From Micractinium sp. NFX-FRZ (lineage: Eukaryota; Chlorophyta; Trebouxiophyceae; Chlorellales; Chlorellaceae), in the NCBI GenBank assembly GCA_029339195.1, contig JAPTJF010000275.1:1-64000 (forward strand): a stretch of 64,000 nucleotides of DNA, read 5' to 3'. How positions within the stretch are numbered: position 1 is the stretch's first letter; each line of letters starts with the position of its first letter. The notes under the pieces are model-generated. The model did no database searches, was not told the origin of the DNA, and worked only from the letters and a program-made list of their open reading frames with translations. The position numbers and the translations under genes are program-made. Positions 32,601-42,609 of the stretch are shown here, piece by piece.

Positions 32601-34758
32601 AGCTGCACCAGCAGCAGCGTGAGGAGGAAGCCGCTGAGGCCGTCCGCCCCCTGCGTCAGCTGCTGCTGCCGCGCCCACACCCGCAGCAGCGCTGCGGCGT
32701 CAGCAAACTGCTGGCAGCGTGCCGCTGCTGCGCGGCACTGCTCTGCCAGCGGCAGCATGAGCATGTCCTGAGGGGGGCACGGGGAGGGAAGGGGAGGCAA
32801 ACAGTGTAGGCAGGCAGGCAGGCAGGCGGGCAGGCAGGCAGGATACACATGCAGGCAGGCAGGCAGGTAGGCAGGCAGGCAGGCAGGCAACAGGTGGGCA
32901 GGCAGACAGAGCTGTGCGTTCAGAAGGAGGCAGGGATGAGCAGGCAGAGTGGATGCAGGCAGTTTGGGCGGGCAGTTTGGGCGGGGGTGGCAGTGGGGGC
33001 TCAGAATTACCCAATCAGAATGAGAGTGCATCAGGAGTCAGCCGGAGTGACAATGCGCATTCGTGACTCGTCTTTGCCCCGCTGAGGTGAAGGCCAGGGG
33101 CCCCGCCCATGCAGTGAGTGCTGAGATGCATTGTGCACAGCGAGAATGCAGGTCGGCGGCATGCAAGTCAGCATGCATTCCATCCTGCCCAAGCACGAGC
33201 TGGCCCATGCAGTTATGCGCTGTCTGTGGCAAGCCCCCCAGGCCCCACCTGGAGCACAGAGGTGTTGTAGTGTGGCGTGGGCAGCAGCTGCGGCTCCTGC
33301 TGCTGTGCTGCTGCTGCCGCCGCCGCCGCCGCCGCCGCTTGCTGCTGCGCTGCCTCCTGCTGCTTGCCGCCCTTGCCCTTCTTCCCAGCCTTGCCCTGCT
33401 TACCGCCCTGCTTCCCTGCCGTCGCCGCTGCCGCCGCCGCCGCCGCTGCTGCAGCCTGCTGCTGCGCTGCCGGTGCAGGCTGCGGCGCCACTGCTGCACG
33501 CAGGTTGTTGCGGTTGGGCCCCAGCTTTGCCAGGGGGCACAGCTCCAGCGGGGCGGCAGGTAAGAGGCGCACCCGGAAGCCGGCGGGGGACAGCCGCTGC
33601 TGCGGGTGCAGCACGAGCACGGGGCGGCGGGGGTCGTCTGCTAAGCACTCCCAGCTCAGGCTGCCCAGCTGGGGGTGCGCCTTCAGGGCAGCTGCCACGT
33701 GTGCCAGGTACAGAGCACGCTTGGCATGATACCTGCGGGGCAGCAGGGGAGGAGGGGGAGGGCGGCAAGTGTGTGATATTATGACTGGTTGCTATGGGCT
33801 GGGGCCTTGGCCGGGACTGGCACCTCAGCAGGAGCACAGCGCGGCACAGCGTGGCGCAGCCCAGCACAGGCCGGCAGAATAAGCACAGCAAAGCACAGCA
33901 ACACACTGTATTTTGAGCCCCGCCTGCACGCTCTCCCACCGCGTTGCCTCCCCACCTGTGGTTCAGCTGGTCTTTGCTGTCGAAGCAGGCGGCGGGCATG
34001 AGCAGCGCCAGGTCAAGGGTGAGCGAGGGCGCCACGGCAGCACGCAGCGCAAAGCTGCCCACCACCGCCACGCGGGACGGAGGGCGGAAGACAAAGGGGC
34101 GCTGCACGGCAGGATGCGGAGCGGGCAGTTGAGGAAGATTGAGAGCACTCGAGGAAGTACAGGGCAGCAGCTGCGGGTCGGCGGGCGGCAGGATGCATGG
34201 CAGGGCCAACTGTCTTCCCCCTGTCTCTCCTCCCTCCCCCACTGGGCTGCTAGTATGCTGTCACCCTTGCCGTGATCTGCTGAACATAAAGTGCAGAGGA
34301 CCTGGGCACACACGGCGGCTCACCACGGGCGTGAAGGCCAGGTCAGAGAGGAACCCCTTGATGGCGGCCGCCTCCGCTGCCGCCACCTCGGCCTCCGGCA
34401 GCGCCCGCAGCAGCGCCGCGAGCTGCCCCAGCAGCTCCAGCAGGCCAGCCTCTAGCCCTGGATCAGGACGCGCCTCCCGCAGCAGCTCTGCAACTTCCAG
34501 CTGAAGCAGGCTGGCCTCCGCCTCCTCGCTGCCGTCAATGTGGGCCGCTGCCTGAGCGGCGCCCGCTGCCAGGGAGGCGTGGCTACCCGTCACCAGCTCA
34601 AGGCCCTCTAGGCTGTCCAAGCGGCGCCGCTTGGCAGCCGGAGCCCGCCGCTGCGGCTCCTCCTCCTCGCTCTCACTGTCGGAGGCCGCCCAGTCGCTCA
34701 GCTCCTCGCTGCCGCTGTCATTGCCATGCATTAGCTCCTCATCAGAGTTGCCCATCAC
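26658..34758 (-). CDS. NOL6: NRAP / NOL6 / Utp22 nucleolar protein, snoRNA host gene
   Basis: Fourteen exons: 34324-34758, 33956-34101, 33249-33732, 32582-32767, 31657-32111, 31268-31436, 30124-30311, 29756-29911, 29325-29527, 28984-29084, 28586-28688, 28255-28323, 27271-28086 and 26658-27061, about 1304 aa (human NOL6 is 1146). The N-terminus is acidic with a nuclear signal (AKRRRL). Family landmarks include VVGSFALRAAVAPS, YRAFWGDKAELRRFQDGAI, GKWPDSPEAFQKMKAA, ENPAFEPAVRLAKRWVGAH and, at the end, VVCADYVGGSIVTLKW. NRAP/Utp22 works with Rrp7 in the UTP-C module of the small-subunit processome, in early pre-18S rRNA processing. All fourteen exons join in frame. Introns 3, 4 and 6 carry six predicted sense-strand box C/D snoRNAs. 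It is head-to-head with the gene at 35231. Confidence 0.9.
30515..30600 (-). ncRNA. Predicted box C/D snoRNA, LSU-guide family, copy 1 (divergent)
   Basis: Sense strand of NRAP intron 6. A fully paired 6-bp terminal stem (CGCATC with GATGCG) encloses a C box GTGATGC and a D box CTGA. An internal D' box CTGA is preceded by GGTGAATTCTA, complementary to AGAATTCACC of large-subunit rRNA. Compared with the other three copies, the guide is shifted by one base at its D' end. It is the most diverged member, yet its stem is perfect. Confidence 0.7.
30700..30787 (-). ncRNA. Predicted box C/D snoRNA, LSU-guide family, copy 2
   Basis: C box GTGATGC, D' CTGA and D CTGA (plus-strand tcag at 30706-30709). 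The guide directly upstream of D' is TTGGTGAATTCTGT, complementary to 13 bases (CAGAATTCACCAA) of the large-subunit rRNA as I recall it from plants and animals, plus one G-U pair. The terminal stem pairs at most positions (one mismatch, one wobble). A C'-like ATGAAGT lies between D' and D. Confidence 0.75.
30863..30956 (-). ncRNA. Predicted box C/D snoRNA, LSU-guide family, copy 3
   Basis: Core nearly identical to copies 2 and 4. The terminal stem is extended: eight of nine positions outside the C/D boxes pair, using bases different from the other copies. This is the pattern expected if the stem, not the sequence, is under selection. Confidence 0.78.
31016..31103 (-). ncRNA. Predicted box C/D snoRNA, LSU-guide family, copy 4
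   Basis: Same core as copies 2 and 3 (C box GTGATGC, D' and D boxes CTGA, guide TTGGTGAATTCTGT). The six bases flanking each end pair perfectly (GGAATC with GATTCC), again with bases not shared by the other copies. Of the four it lies nearest the 5' splice site of the host intron. Confidence 0.78.
32366..32450 (-). ncRNA. Predicted box C/D snoRNA, U16/snR87-like SSU guide, copy 1
   Basis: Sense strand of NRAP intron 4. Perfect 5-bp terminal stem (GGGGC with GCCCC). The D box CTGA is preceded directly by GATTGGGTAATT, complementary to 12 bases (AATTACCCAATC) of 18S rRNA. The fifth base upstream of D pairs with the A of AATTA, the site I know as yeast 18S A436 (snR87) and human A484 (U16). The C box is degenerate (AGGACGA in place of RTGATGA), which lowers confidence. 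Confidence 0.6.
32807..32890. repeat. GGCA microsatellite in NRAP intron 3
   Basis: Interrupted (GGCA)n tract. Intronic, no coding role. Confidence 0.85.
32996..33080 (-). ncRNA. Predicted box C/D snoRNA, U16/snR87-like SSU guide, copy 2
   Basis: Sense strand of NRAP intron 3. It has the same 5-bp stem and the same D box with 12-nt 18S guide as the copy in intron 4. The middle differs: a clear D' CTGA and C' TGATGC are present, and the D' side contains ATTGTCACT, which could pair with AGTGACAAT, a segment of 18S a short distance downstream of the main target. The C box is again degenerate (AAGACGA). Confidence 0.6.
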
Positions 34759-35230
34759 GAGGGGTGATGGGGTTGCCTGAACTAGTTACTGCCGACAGCA
34801 CCTTGCACATGCATGCCCAGCAAGTGCCAGGCCTCTCCTGAACGCTACACAGCTAGCAATCAGAGTTTCTACTGAAGCCAATGCATGTGCATGCTGAACG
34901 GAGCCCGGAGGGTCGTGGCTGAGAACCCCATGCAGGCAGGAGGAAGGCCAAGGAAGCACGAGCGAAGACTGTCACTGCCAGCATCTTGTAATACCCTGGG
35001 CTGATCGAAGACTCCGAAAACTCAGTCGCGGAAGCCTTAGGGGAGCTCTTGGCGTGTTTCGCTTTTTGCCCCGCTTGTCTCCTCGTCCTCGAGCTCCTCG
35101 GACGTCCGATTCAGGCAATAGAAAGCGCGTAGCAACAGTACTTGAACGGTTGCAGCATAGCGCTCACCCTCCACACAGTAGCGGCACGGCCGCCTGCCGC
35201 CATTGCTGCCGCCGCCGCCACCGCCAGCCC
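34759..35230. promoter_or_regulatory. Shared divergent promoter region (NRAP / unknown gene)
   Basis: About 470 bp lie between opposite start codons. No clear TATA or CCAAT element is seen. An upstream open frame from 35054 runs into the right-hand gene in a different frame and is probably 5' UTR. Confidence 0.4.
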
Positions 35231-36829
35231 ATGGCCAAGCAGCTGCGGCAGGCACGGGCAGTGCTGCGTGCTGCACGAGACTACGTGCGGCATGACCTCC
35301 CGGAAATCGTGTTCCCAAGCTCCATGCCCGACCCGCCCGGCCTGGCGGCTGCAGCAGCGCCGGAGGAGAAGAGGCGCAACTATTTCACGGTGCGCCTGTG
35401 GCTCCGGCTGGCCGTGCCCATGCCACTCCCTGTTGTGTCTGGATGGTGCAATGCTGAGGCTTTGCAATCCGTGATCCTGTGTCGGCGCCACCTGCTGCCT
35501 CTCCAGCACCGGCTGGCACTTGCATTCGGCCACGGGCGCTGCTGCCACTTGCTCCAGCCAGCTCAGCGTGCCGAACTGCACGCCGCTACCGCTCCTCACC
35601 CCCCCTCCTCTGCTCACCTGCTGTGCCCCTGCAGGTCTTCCGGTACGCCTGCCGGCGGTACATAGACACCTGGGACTCCCGCAAGATGCGTGCCGAGCGG
35701 GCACAGCAGGAGCAGAAGGAGCGGCAGGAGCGGGGGGAGCAGGCCGGGCAAGCGGCGCCGACGGCAGAGGAGCAGGGTCCCACCCTTTCTGAAGAATTTG
35801 GTGTGCAGCTTTGCGCGCTGTGCTGCGCTATGTCATGCTGTGATGGCGGAGAGGGCAGTGCTGCTGGTGCTGGCAGACGCGCCCGGCATCCAGGCCGGCG
35901 GTGCTGCGCGGTGCCGTGTAGTGGGTGTTGCTCTTGTTGCTACAATGTTGCAACTGAGCTGGGTGGGGCACAGAGGAGGCCAGACGTGTCAGCACTGTGC
36001 CTCGACGTCTCAGCACTGCCCCCTCCCCCAAAGCACCACGCTCGGCCCTTGCCGCTGTCTTTTTGGCCTGCGCCTGCCGTGGCCCGCACCCACCGGTGCC
36101 GCCCCTGCCTCCCCCTTTCCTGCGCCTCCCTCTGCAGTGGCGGCTGCCAAGAGCGGCGGCACCGCTATGAAGCCATTCCTGGCCAACCTGTACCAGACAC
36201 GTGCGGTGGCGTACAAGAACGCGGTGCAGCAATTTGTGGAGGGGTATCAGCAGGGCTTCAAGCAGGCCATGGCGCCTCAAGTGCCGCCGGAGGTTGCGGA
36301 GCAAATGGCAGCGCAGCAGCAGGCGGGGGCGCCGGCGGCGGCAGGCATGGGAGCAGAGGGGGCAGCAGGAGCGGCGACAGGTGATGGCAGCGCAGCATCA
36401 GCAGCGGGAGTGGCGGCGGGAGACGGCAGCGCAGCGTCAACATCAGCTGCCGCAGCGAGGGGAGATGGCAGGACGACGCCAGCAGCAGCGGCAGCGCCAG
36501 CAGCAGCGGCAGCAGCGGCAGCAGCAGCAGCGCGGCCAGCGGCAACAGAAGCAGCAGGGCTAGCAGCAGCGCCATCGGCAGCCGAGCTGGTAGTAACCGC
36601 GGCAGCGGACTCGACTGCAGCAGCAGCGGGGCCATTGCTAGCAGAATCGGCTGCAGCATGTTCGGCTGCAGCTTTTGCCGAAGACAGCAGTGCGCTGTCA
36701 GAGCCTTACACGGAAGGGAGGGCAGCAGGGGCAGCAGCAGAAGTGGCCAAACCAAGCACCAGAAGCGGCAGCAGGGGAGGCTGCAGCGGTAGCACTGGCT
36801 ACGGCAGCGCACATCCAGGCAGCAGTTAG
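35231..36829 (+). CDS. Unrecognised protein with conserved-looking N-terminus and Ala-rich tail
   Basis: Exons 35231-35389, 35635-35800 and 36138-36829 give about 338 aa. The N-terminal part is well ordered: MAKQLRQARAVLRAARDYVR, DLPEIVFPSSMPDP, RRNYFT joined to VFRYACRRYIDTWDSRKM, then a charged Gln/Glu helix. The third exon adds MKPFLANLYQTRAVAYKNA and VQQFVEGYQQGFKQAM. The last ~170 residues are Ala/Ser/Gly-rich with no motif. The spacing of aromatic and basic residues suggests a small helical, maybe organelle-associated protein, but I do not recognise the family and assign no function. Every junction is in frame. Confidence 0.6.
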
Positions 36830-37133
36830 GCTCAGCAGCAGCACAGTAGCATCATCAATGGCGCAGCCATTTCTCCTTGGGATCGTGCCTAAAACCTAGG
36901 CAACACCCGGGCCCTTGTACCCAGCTTGCCATCGCCGCCCCCAGAATGCACCCTCTGCCTGCCCCCCCCACGTCTCCCCCAGCAGCCGCTATATCCTTGC
37001 CGGCTCCCCCCCTTCTCCTGTCCCTGCACCCTCACTTGCCCTTTCTCTGCTCTGTTGACAGTATGTTACACGAGTTGGCTTGCTCAGCCAGAAAACTGCA
37101 CTGCTGCTCCTGCTGCTGCTGCTGGCCAGTCCC
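36830..37133. other. Convergent intergenic region
   Basis: Spacer between the stops of the unknown gene (+) and RPA3 (-). Minus-strand TGTAA at 37066-37070 serves RPA3. No gene is seen. Confidence 0.5.
37066..37070 (-). terminator. TGTAA poly(A) signal for RPA3
   Basis: Minus-strand TGTAA lies 64 bp beyond the stop at 37134. Confidence 0.6.
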
Positions 37134-37927
37134 TCAGGGCAGGAACATGAACCGGTACTGCTGGCTGTTGGACAGCTTGCAGAGCTCGTCGTAATTCTGC
37201 AGGTCTGCATGGGGGCAGGAAGAGGGCAGCATGCAGGGGGAGGGTGAAGCGCGGGCACTCGAGTGGGCAGGACGGCAGGCGGGATGGCGGCTAATCAGGC
37301 AGCGAGCGGAGCAGGGCGGGGAGGGAGGGCGTTGCATAGTCAAAGGGGTGCAGCTCGGGCGGTGAACCCGACAAGCACTGCTGCCGGTGTCGGGCCCCAC
37401 CTCAGCTGCATGCTATTGCAGCCTGACGCCCTCCACATCAGCTGCATGCAGCTGCAGAGACGAGCACAACTGCCCCTTGCCTCCCGCCCCGCTCCTCGGG
37501 CCTTCCCCTGGCCTCACCAAAGTTGTCGCCAAAGCCGCAGCAGCTCTCCTCCGTGAGGCTGTTGGGGCTGTTCACCACGCCCTCCACCTCCACGTATTGG
37601 CACTGCACGGCGCAGACACAGAGTCGAGCGTGAGCAGGCTGGCGGACACAGCACAGGAGCCGCTTCACGCAACCGCTTCATACACCCGGCCAGGCGGCAG
37701 CGCTTCACCCGCCACCCGCCGCCCCAAGCCCAACGCCGCCCACCTACCTGCGGGACCATCCCCTGCATGGTCACGGTCACTGTGTTTTTGTCCGAGGTGC
37801 TCAGCCGCAGCATGTTGCCCTCGCAGCCCTCCACGCGCCCCACCAGCTTGACCTTCTTGCCGACGTACTGAGCCATCAGCGTCCCGTTCACCCGCGGCGA
37901 GGGGGCAGTGCAGTCAAGGCCGGCCAT
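37134..37927 (-). CDS. RPA3: Replication protein A 14-kDa subunit (RPA3)
   Basis: Exons 37748-37927, 37518-37602 and 37134-37204 give 111 aa, the expected size. It is a single OB-fold: PRVNGTLMAQYVGKKVKLVG at the N-terminus, VEGCEGNMLRLSTSDKNTVTV in the middle, then YVEVEGVVNSPNSLTE and FGDNFDLQNYDELCKLSN, matching plant RPA3 (VEVEGVV...FGDNFD). RPA3 is the small subunit of the single-stranded-DNA-binding RPA trimer used in replication, repair and recombination. No extra domain or damage. The start is the first Met of the open frame, in the right place for the OB-fold. Confidence 0.9.
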
Positions 37928-39054
37928 AGCTGCTGCGAGGGGCTGCCGAGAGAGTGTCGAGTTTCAAAAGAGCGCGGCGTAGCGAGAGCAGGCAGAGAGC
38001 GAAGTACAAGTGATCAATGAAAGCCGGGGCGATGCTAAGGGCGATGCAGGGCGGTAGGACACGAGAGGAGGGCGCACCAAGCCGCGCGCTGAGCCTGCTG
38101 GCGGCGGCACTGGGCGGCAGCGCAGTGACGAACAGACTGCCAGCCTTGCATGCACCACAACTGCTGTTATGGTGGTGGCAGCATGGCGGGGCTGAAATTG
38201 ACAAGCCATCCGTAAGAAACTAACACTGGCTGCCCTGCTCAGCACTGCTGTCTGCCAAGCAACGGTCATGTAGACCACACACACTGAGTACAGTAAAGGG
38301 TGCCGCAGCCTGGCTGCAAAGATGAACAGGGCGGCCTGAAGTGGCTGCCGGGAGGGCCGGAGTTACGGAAGGTTGGCCCAACCGCCTGCTACTGGCCAGA
38401 GCGGCGCCGCCCAGCGACTGCGCCTTGCCAGGCGTCAGTTGACCGGAACGCAGCACAGCACAGCATGCCCGGTGGGGTACAGGCAAGCAGTTGAACTACA
38501 GGTCCTGAAGAGGCCAGACTGATCAAAACCTTCAGACCTTTGGTTAATCTCAAACGGATCTGGCCAGTGACACCCTGCCAGTCATCCAGCAACTTGCCCA
38601 TGTCGAGAGGATTGGTGTTGACAGCTGAAAACCCTGGGCAGGCCTGGAGCTGTTCATGTGGTGTTGCATTCTGGGTTGAGGGGATGGGCATCAAATACAG
38701 GAACATGAAAACACCGCAGGGGCGAAAATACACAAAATTAATGGTACAGGAGAGGAGGCGGGGGCCGGAAGTACATTTTCAGGGCGGTATCCGCTCGTCG
38801 CACATCAGCACCACCGCCTGCATGGCTGGCAGTGGGATGCGCTCCGCTCAGTGCACCACTTGCGACGCTCCCAAACAACCGCAGCGCAACTCAGTCGGGA
38901 AGGGGCTGGCATGCTCGAGGCGCCTGCCGCCTCGTGCTGCAGCACAGCAGCCTGCCAGTGCTGGAAATAAGGTCCGCTCAGATGTACAGCTGCTGCATGA
39001 TCTGTGGCGTCAAGTCGCATGCCACGTCGGGACGCCAGCCGGGCGGGGTGGGAG
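37928..39054. other. Intergenic region without a supported gene
   Basis: 1.1 kb of lower-GC sequence between RPA3 (start) and beta-ureidopropionase (stop), both minus-strand. Short frames on each strand (for example around 38389-38733 and 38540-39058) have no recognised similarity or splice support. Confidence 0.4.
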
Positions 39055-42000
39055 CTAGAGCGAGGGGTCCTTGATGACCTGCGGCTTGAAGTCGTGCGCC
39101 ACGTAGGACGCCAGCTGGGCAGCGTACATGTCGTAGCGAGCCGTCATGCGGAAGGTCCACTTGTCCTTGAGCTGCGGCAAAGGCAAGGACGGAGGCATGG
39201 GCAGTGCGTGGGCGGGATTGCGGGGGGAACGGCAGAGCATGGGGGAGGTCGTGGAGGGCTGGCACAGGTTGAGGTCCGGGTCGGCAATCATGATCCCAGC
39301 TCCCCACTCCGCCTAATTACCCCCACACGTGCCAAGAAGCGGTATGCATCCCCCCCACCTGCTGGCACAGGTTGAGGTCCAGGTCAGCAATCATGAGGCC
39401 GTCCTTGTTGCGCGCAAGCGCGGGGGTGCGGGAGGCGTCGGGCGCCGCGAAGTAGCTGCTGCCGTAAAAGTGGCCAAACTCCTGCTGGAGTGAAAAGGGA
39501 GGAGGGCGGGGCGCCAGTGTGTGAATGCTGGGAAGAAAGAGAAGGCGTGGCCTTTGGCCGGCTTGTCAAGGTGGGGGCCGCTGCGCCCTCCCCAGCTACC
39601 CCCCTGCTGCTTGCTGGCCAGCTCGTCTGCTGGCTGGCTCCCTTGCCTTGTGCGCCGGCTTGCCGTCCCCCGATGTGAATGCGTTGGGGAAGACCTCTGT
39701 GCCGACACGGTTGATGGCGCCCACGTAGTAGCTGCAGGCGCGTGGGTGGGGTGGAGGGTGTGGAGGAGAAATGGAGCAGATGTCGGTGCGTGCGCAAGGA
39801 GAGGGGCAGCAGGTGGTGGAGGTAGGAGGGAGAGGTGAAGGGGCACAACAGGCGCTCGCGTCCTGGCGGCTGGACCTGCACCAGGAGGCACTTGTTTGCA
39901 ATGGCCGCGTTGCCCCTTCTGGTGCATCACCAGATGGCCACACCCATGTGCAGGCCGCACCTGTTTGCAATGGCGGCGTTGCGCGCCTCAATGGGCCACA
40001 TGGGCTCGCTCAGCTCGCCCACCGTGGCAGACGGGTTGAACACCAGCTCCGCGCCGTTGAGCCCAAACCCCTGCCAGTTCATGGGGTGGTGCCTGCGGGG
40101 AGGGCAACGCGTACGCCAGGTAGTGTTAGATAAGCATATGCATTGTGTGCTACAAGAGTGTAATGAAGACAAGGCGGCTGTGGGCGATTCGAAGTTGATA
40201 CATGGAAGTCTGCAACGCACTGCACGCTGGCATGCACTGCTGCGCCACACTGCACGCTTCTTCCCCCTGCTCCCATTGCCTCCGCTGCAGCCCGCCAGTC
40301 GGCCCGCTCAAAATCACCCGCCCACCCGCCCACCCACCGCCCGTAGCAGATGTTGATTGCAATCTTGCCAAACGCCGTCTCAAACACAGGGTGCCCTGTG
40401 TTGCCCTCCTGCACGCACGCAAGCAGGGGGCCAAAACAAGGGAGGGAGGCGCACATCAGGTGTGCAGGCAGGGGTGACAAGCTGTGCCCGTCCAACAGAC
40501 TGCCTCGGATCAGGTCCCTGCCCCAGCCACCGTTCCCATTTACCTTTCCTCCCACCCCCCGCACCCTGTCTCCCCACCATGTACCCTCTTCCCAGTTGCC
40601 CTCCTGTCACTCTATCGCCTCTCCTAACCACGGCCCCACCTCTGCCCTTCAACCCGGCACCCCGACACCCCACACACTGCGCTGCCCCCTCCCCTCACCA
40701 TGTAGTAGCTGCTCTCGTTGAAGTCCCCCACCCGCGGGATGTGGTTCTTCCGGTGCTTCCCAATCACGTTGCCGTTGTTGCCAATCACCACCGCCGTGTT
40801 CCAAATCGTGCCGCCGTGCGCCCCGTCCCGCTCCAGAATGGGGCTCACAATCACCATGCCGTGCTTGCGGGCCAGCTCCTGGCAGAGGCGGGTGGAGGGG
40901 CCCTCCTCCGCTGACTCAGCAAACTCGTTCCACGCCTTCTCGCGCGTGCAGAAGCCAAAGGGCATGTGCCAGCACTCCTGCAGGCACAGCACCTGCGGGA
41001 CGGGGGGGGCACGGGTGGCGGGGAGGGGCACACGCATGTGGTGGGCAGGGAGGCAAGGAGGGGGGCACGTGAGCCTGGGCAGAAAGTTGCAGCGATGTGG
41101 GGGTGAGGCGGAAATGCCACCCCTGGCAGCTCCTGGCAGCTTCAAGCCCCTGCTTCACTCCCGGCAACAGGCATCCACTGATCAGACGTGCTGCGCACCT
41201 GCACCCCCGCCGCGCCCGCTGCATCAATGATCTGCCGCACGCGGTCGAAAATGGCCTGCACAGGGGGAGGGGAAGCGGGGGCCCGGGGGGAGGGAGCGCA
41301 ACCGGATCAGCTCTGCCGCCCACGTGCCGTGGCTTGCCCGCTGGGCTCCTTGGCGCCTGACCAGTGGAACGGTGCATGAGCAGGTGCACTGCCCAAGCGA
41401 CGGCCGAGAGTGCATGAGTAACGCTCCCTGCCCCGCCCAGCCTGCTGCCACAGCATTGCCCTGCTGCAGATAGAAGCATGCACTGTCAACCAAACTGGCG
41501 CCCCCTGCCACAGCAGTGCAGTGCAGCACGTAGCAAGGACTCCTGCCCCGCCCAGCATGCCGGCCTCTGCCACACCACTGCCCTGTTGCAGGCCTCACCT
41601 GCCGCTGCTCCAGGAAGGGAGCGGTGGTGGGCGCCTTGATGCCGTGCTGCACCAGGCCCACGCGCACGATGCGCGGCGGGCGCATCTGCTCAGCGGCTGC
41701 ATCAAAGCGGTACGCCTGCAGGTCGTACCCCTCCTGCTGCGCGCCGGCTGTCAGCTCTGGCGCCAGCGGAACCGCTGCCACTGGGCGCCCCATGTTCCAG
41801 CCGTTCATCACGCGCTGCACATGTGCCAGCTTGTCAGCGGGGAGGTAGTCCTGGGGTTGGGTGGGGTCGGTGGGGTACGGGGTGGGGGAGGAATATATGT
41901 GGGGGGAGCGTGAGCACAAACGGGGGGCATTGAAATGGCTGCTGCCAGCCAGCAAGACAGAGGGACCAAGCAGCAGCAGGGGAAGCAAAGGGGAGCTGTT

Positions 42001-42174
42001 GTGTCCTTGCATTGAAAAGGCAGAAACGGCACACAGCGCTGGAAGGGGAGCAGAGCAGGGGATGGGAAGGCGCCGGTCCGGCGCACACACCTCCAGGATC
42101 TTGTCCACCGACTCAAACCCTGCCAGGCTGCCATCATCAGGCTGCGCAGTCCCGTTTGGCTCAGGCTTCGACAT
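39055..42174 (-). CDS. PYD3: Beta-ureidopropionase (beta-alanine synthase)
   Basis: Nine exons: 42091-42174, 41599-41850, 41199-41255, 40699-40992, 40338-40408, 39961-40092, 39647-39731, 39359-39481 and 39055-39171, about 404 aa (plant enzymes ~400). It is a nitrilase-superfamily enzyme, EC 3.5.1.6, the last step of uracil/thymine breakdown: N-carbamoyl-beta-alanine gives beta-alanine, CO2 and ammonia. The Glu-Lys-Cys triad is intact: Glu137 ([12 protein letters not shown]), Lys213 ([20 protein letters not shown]) and Cys250 ([15 protein letters not shown]). [30 protein letters not shown] and DLDLNLCQQ follow. Intron 7 uses a GC donor (CACAAG then gcaagg at 39646). Introns 6 and 8 each contain a copy of the adjoining exon end. 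It is head-to-head with NPC1. Confidence 0.92.
39258..39293 (-). repeat. Intronic copy of the exon-8 end of beta-ureidopropionase
   Basis: These 36 bp repeat 39360-39395 with two differences and would encode [10 protein letters not shown]. They lie in the next intron, 102 bp away, and are followed by no usable donor. Confidence 0.8.
39888..39912 (-). repeat. Intronic copy of the exon-6 end of beta-ureidopropionase
   Basis: 25 bp repeat 39957-39981 with two differences, spanning the exon's last codons (AAIAN) and its donor. In this copy the donor AG|GT has become AA|GT. Confidence 0.75.
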
Positions 42175-42609
42175 GGCCCCTGCAGGCAGCAGGCCACAGG
42201 CCTCAGGCGGCAGGGGTGTTGGCGGCGAGTGGCGGTGCCGGCGCTGGTGAGGGCTGCGACCCGTTGCCCGCCTGGTGGCTGGCGCTCAGTTCCCGGCAGG
42301 ACGATCTCTGAACAGGGGAAGCCTACCGCGATCTCCGCTCACCTAGCAGCCCTAGCTTTGCTGGAAGCAGTGGAGGTTGCTCGACACCCTCACTGGCAGC
42401 CGATGTTATCTCTGCAGGGCGAGAATAGCGTCGAGGAGATTGAAGGCCAACAACAGGGAGTGGGCTCTCGACTCTCGCGCACCCACGCCACCTCGGATGA
42501 ATGTGCAGCTTCGGCTTCTCCTCGGGCCGTGGCTATCGTTCTTCATTTCCAGAGGCCTCGGCGGTTGATTTGATGGCATTGACACACCCAAACCTGTGTT
42601 GAACAGTCG
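42175..42609. promoter_or_regulatory. Shared divergent promoter region (beta-ureidopropionase / NPC1)
   Basis: 435 bp lie between opposite starts. No clear core element or other gene is seen. Confidence 0.4.

Noticed and set aside
38389..39058. Possible gene between RPA3 and beta-ureidopropionase
   Set aside because: Overlapping frames on opposite strands, neither with recognised similarity nor splice support.
39258..39293. Extra exon of beta-ureidopropionase encoding [10 protein letters not shown]
   Set aside because: It duplicates the adjoining exon end, lacks a functional donor, and would repeat a family segment present only once in all homologues.
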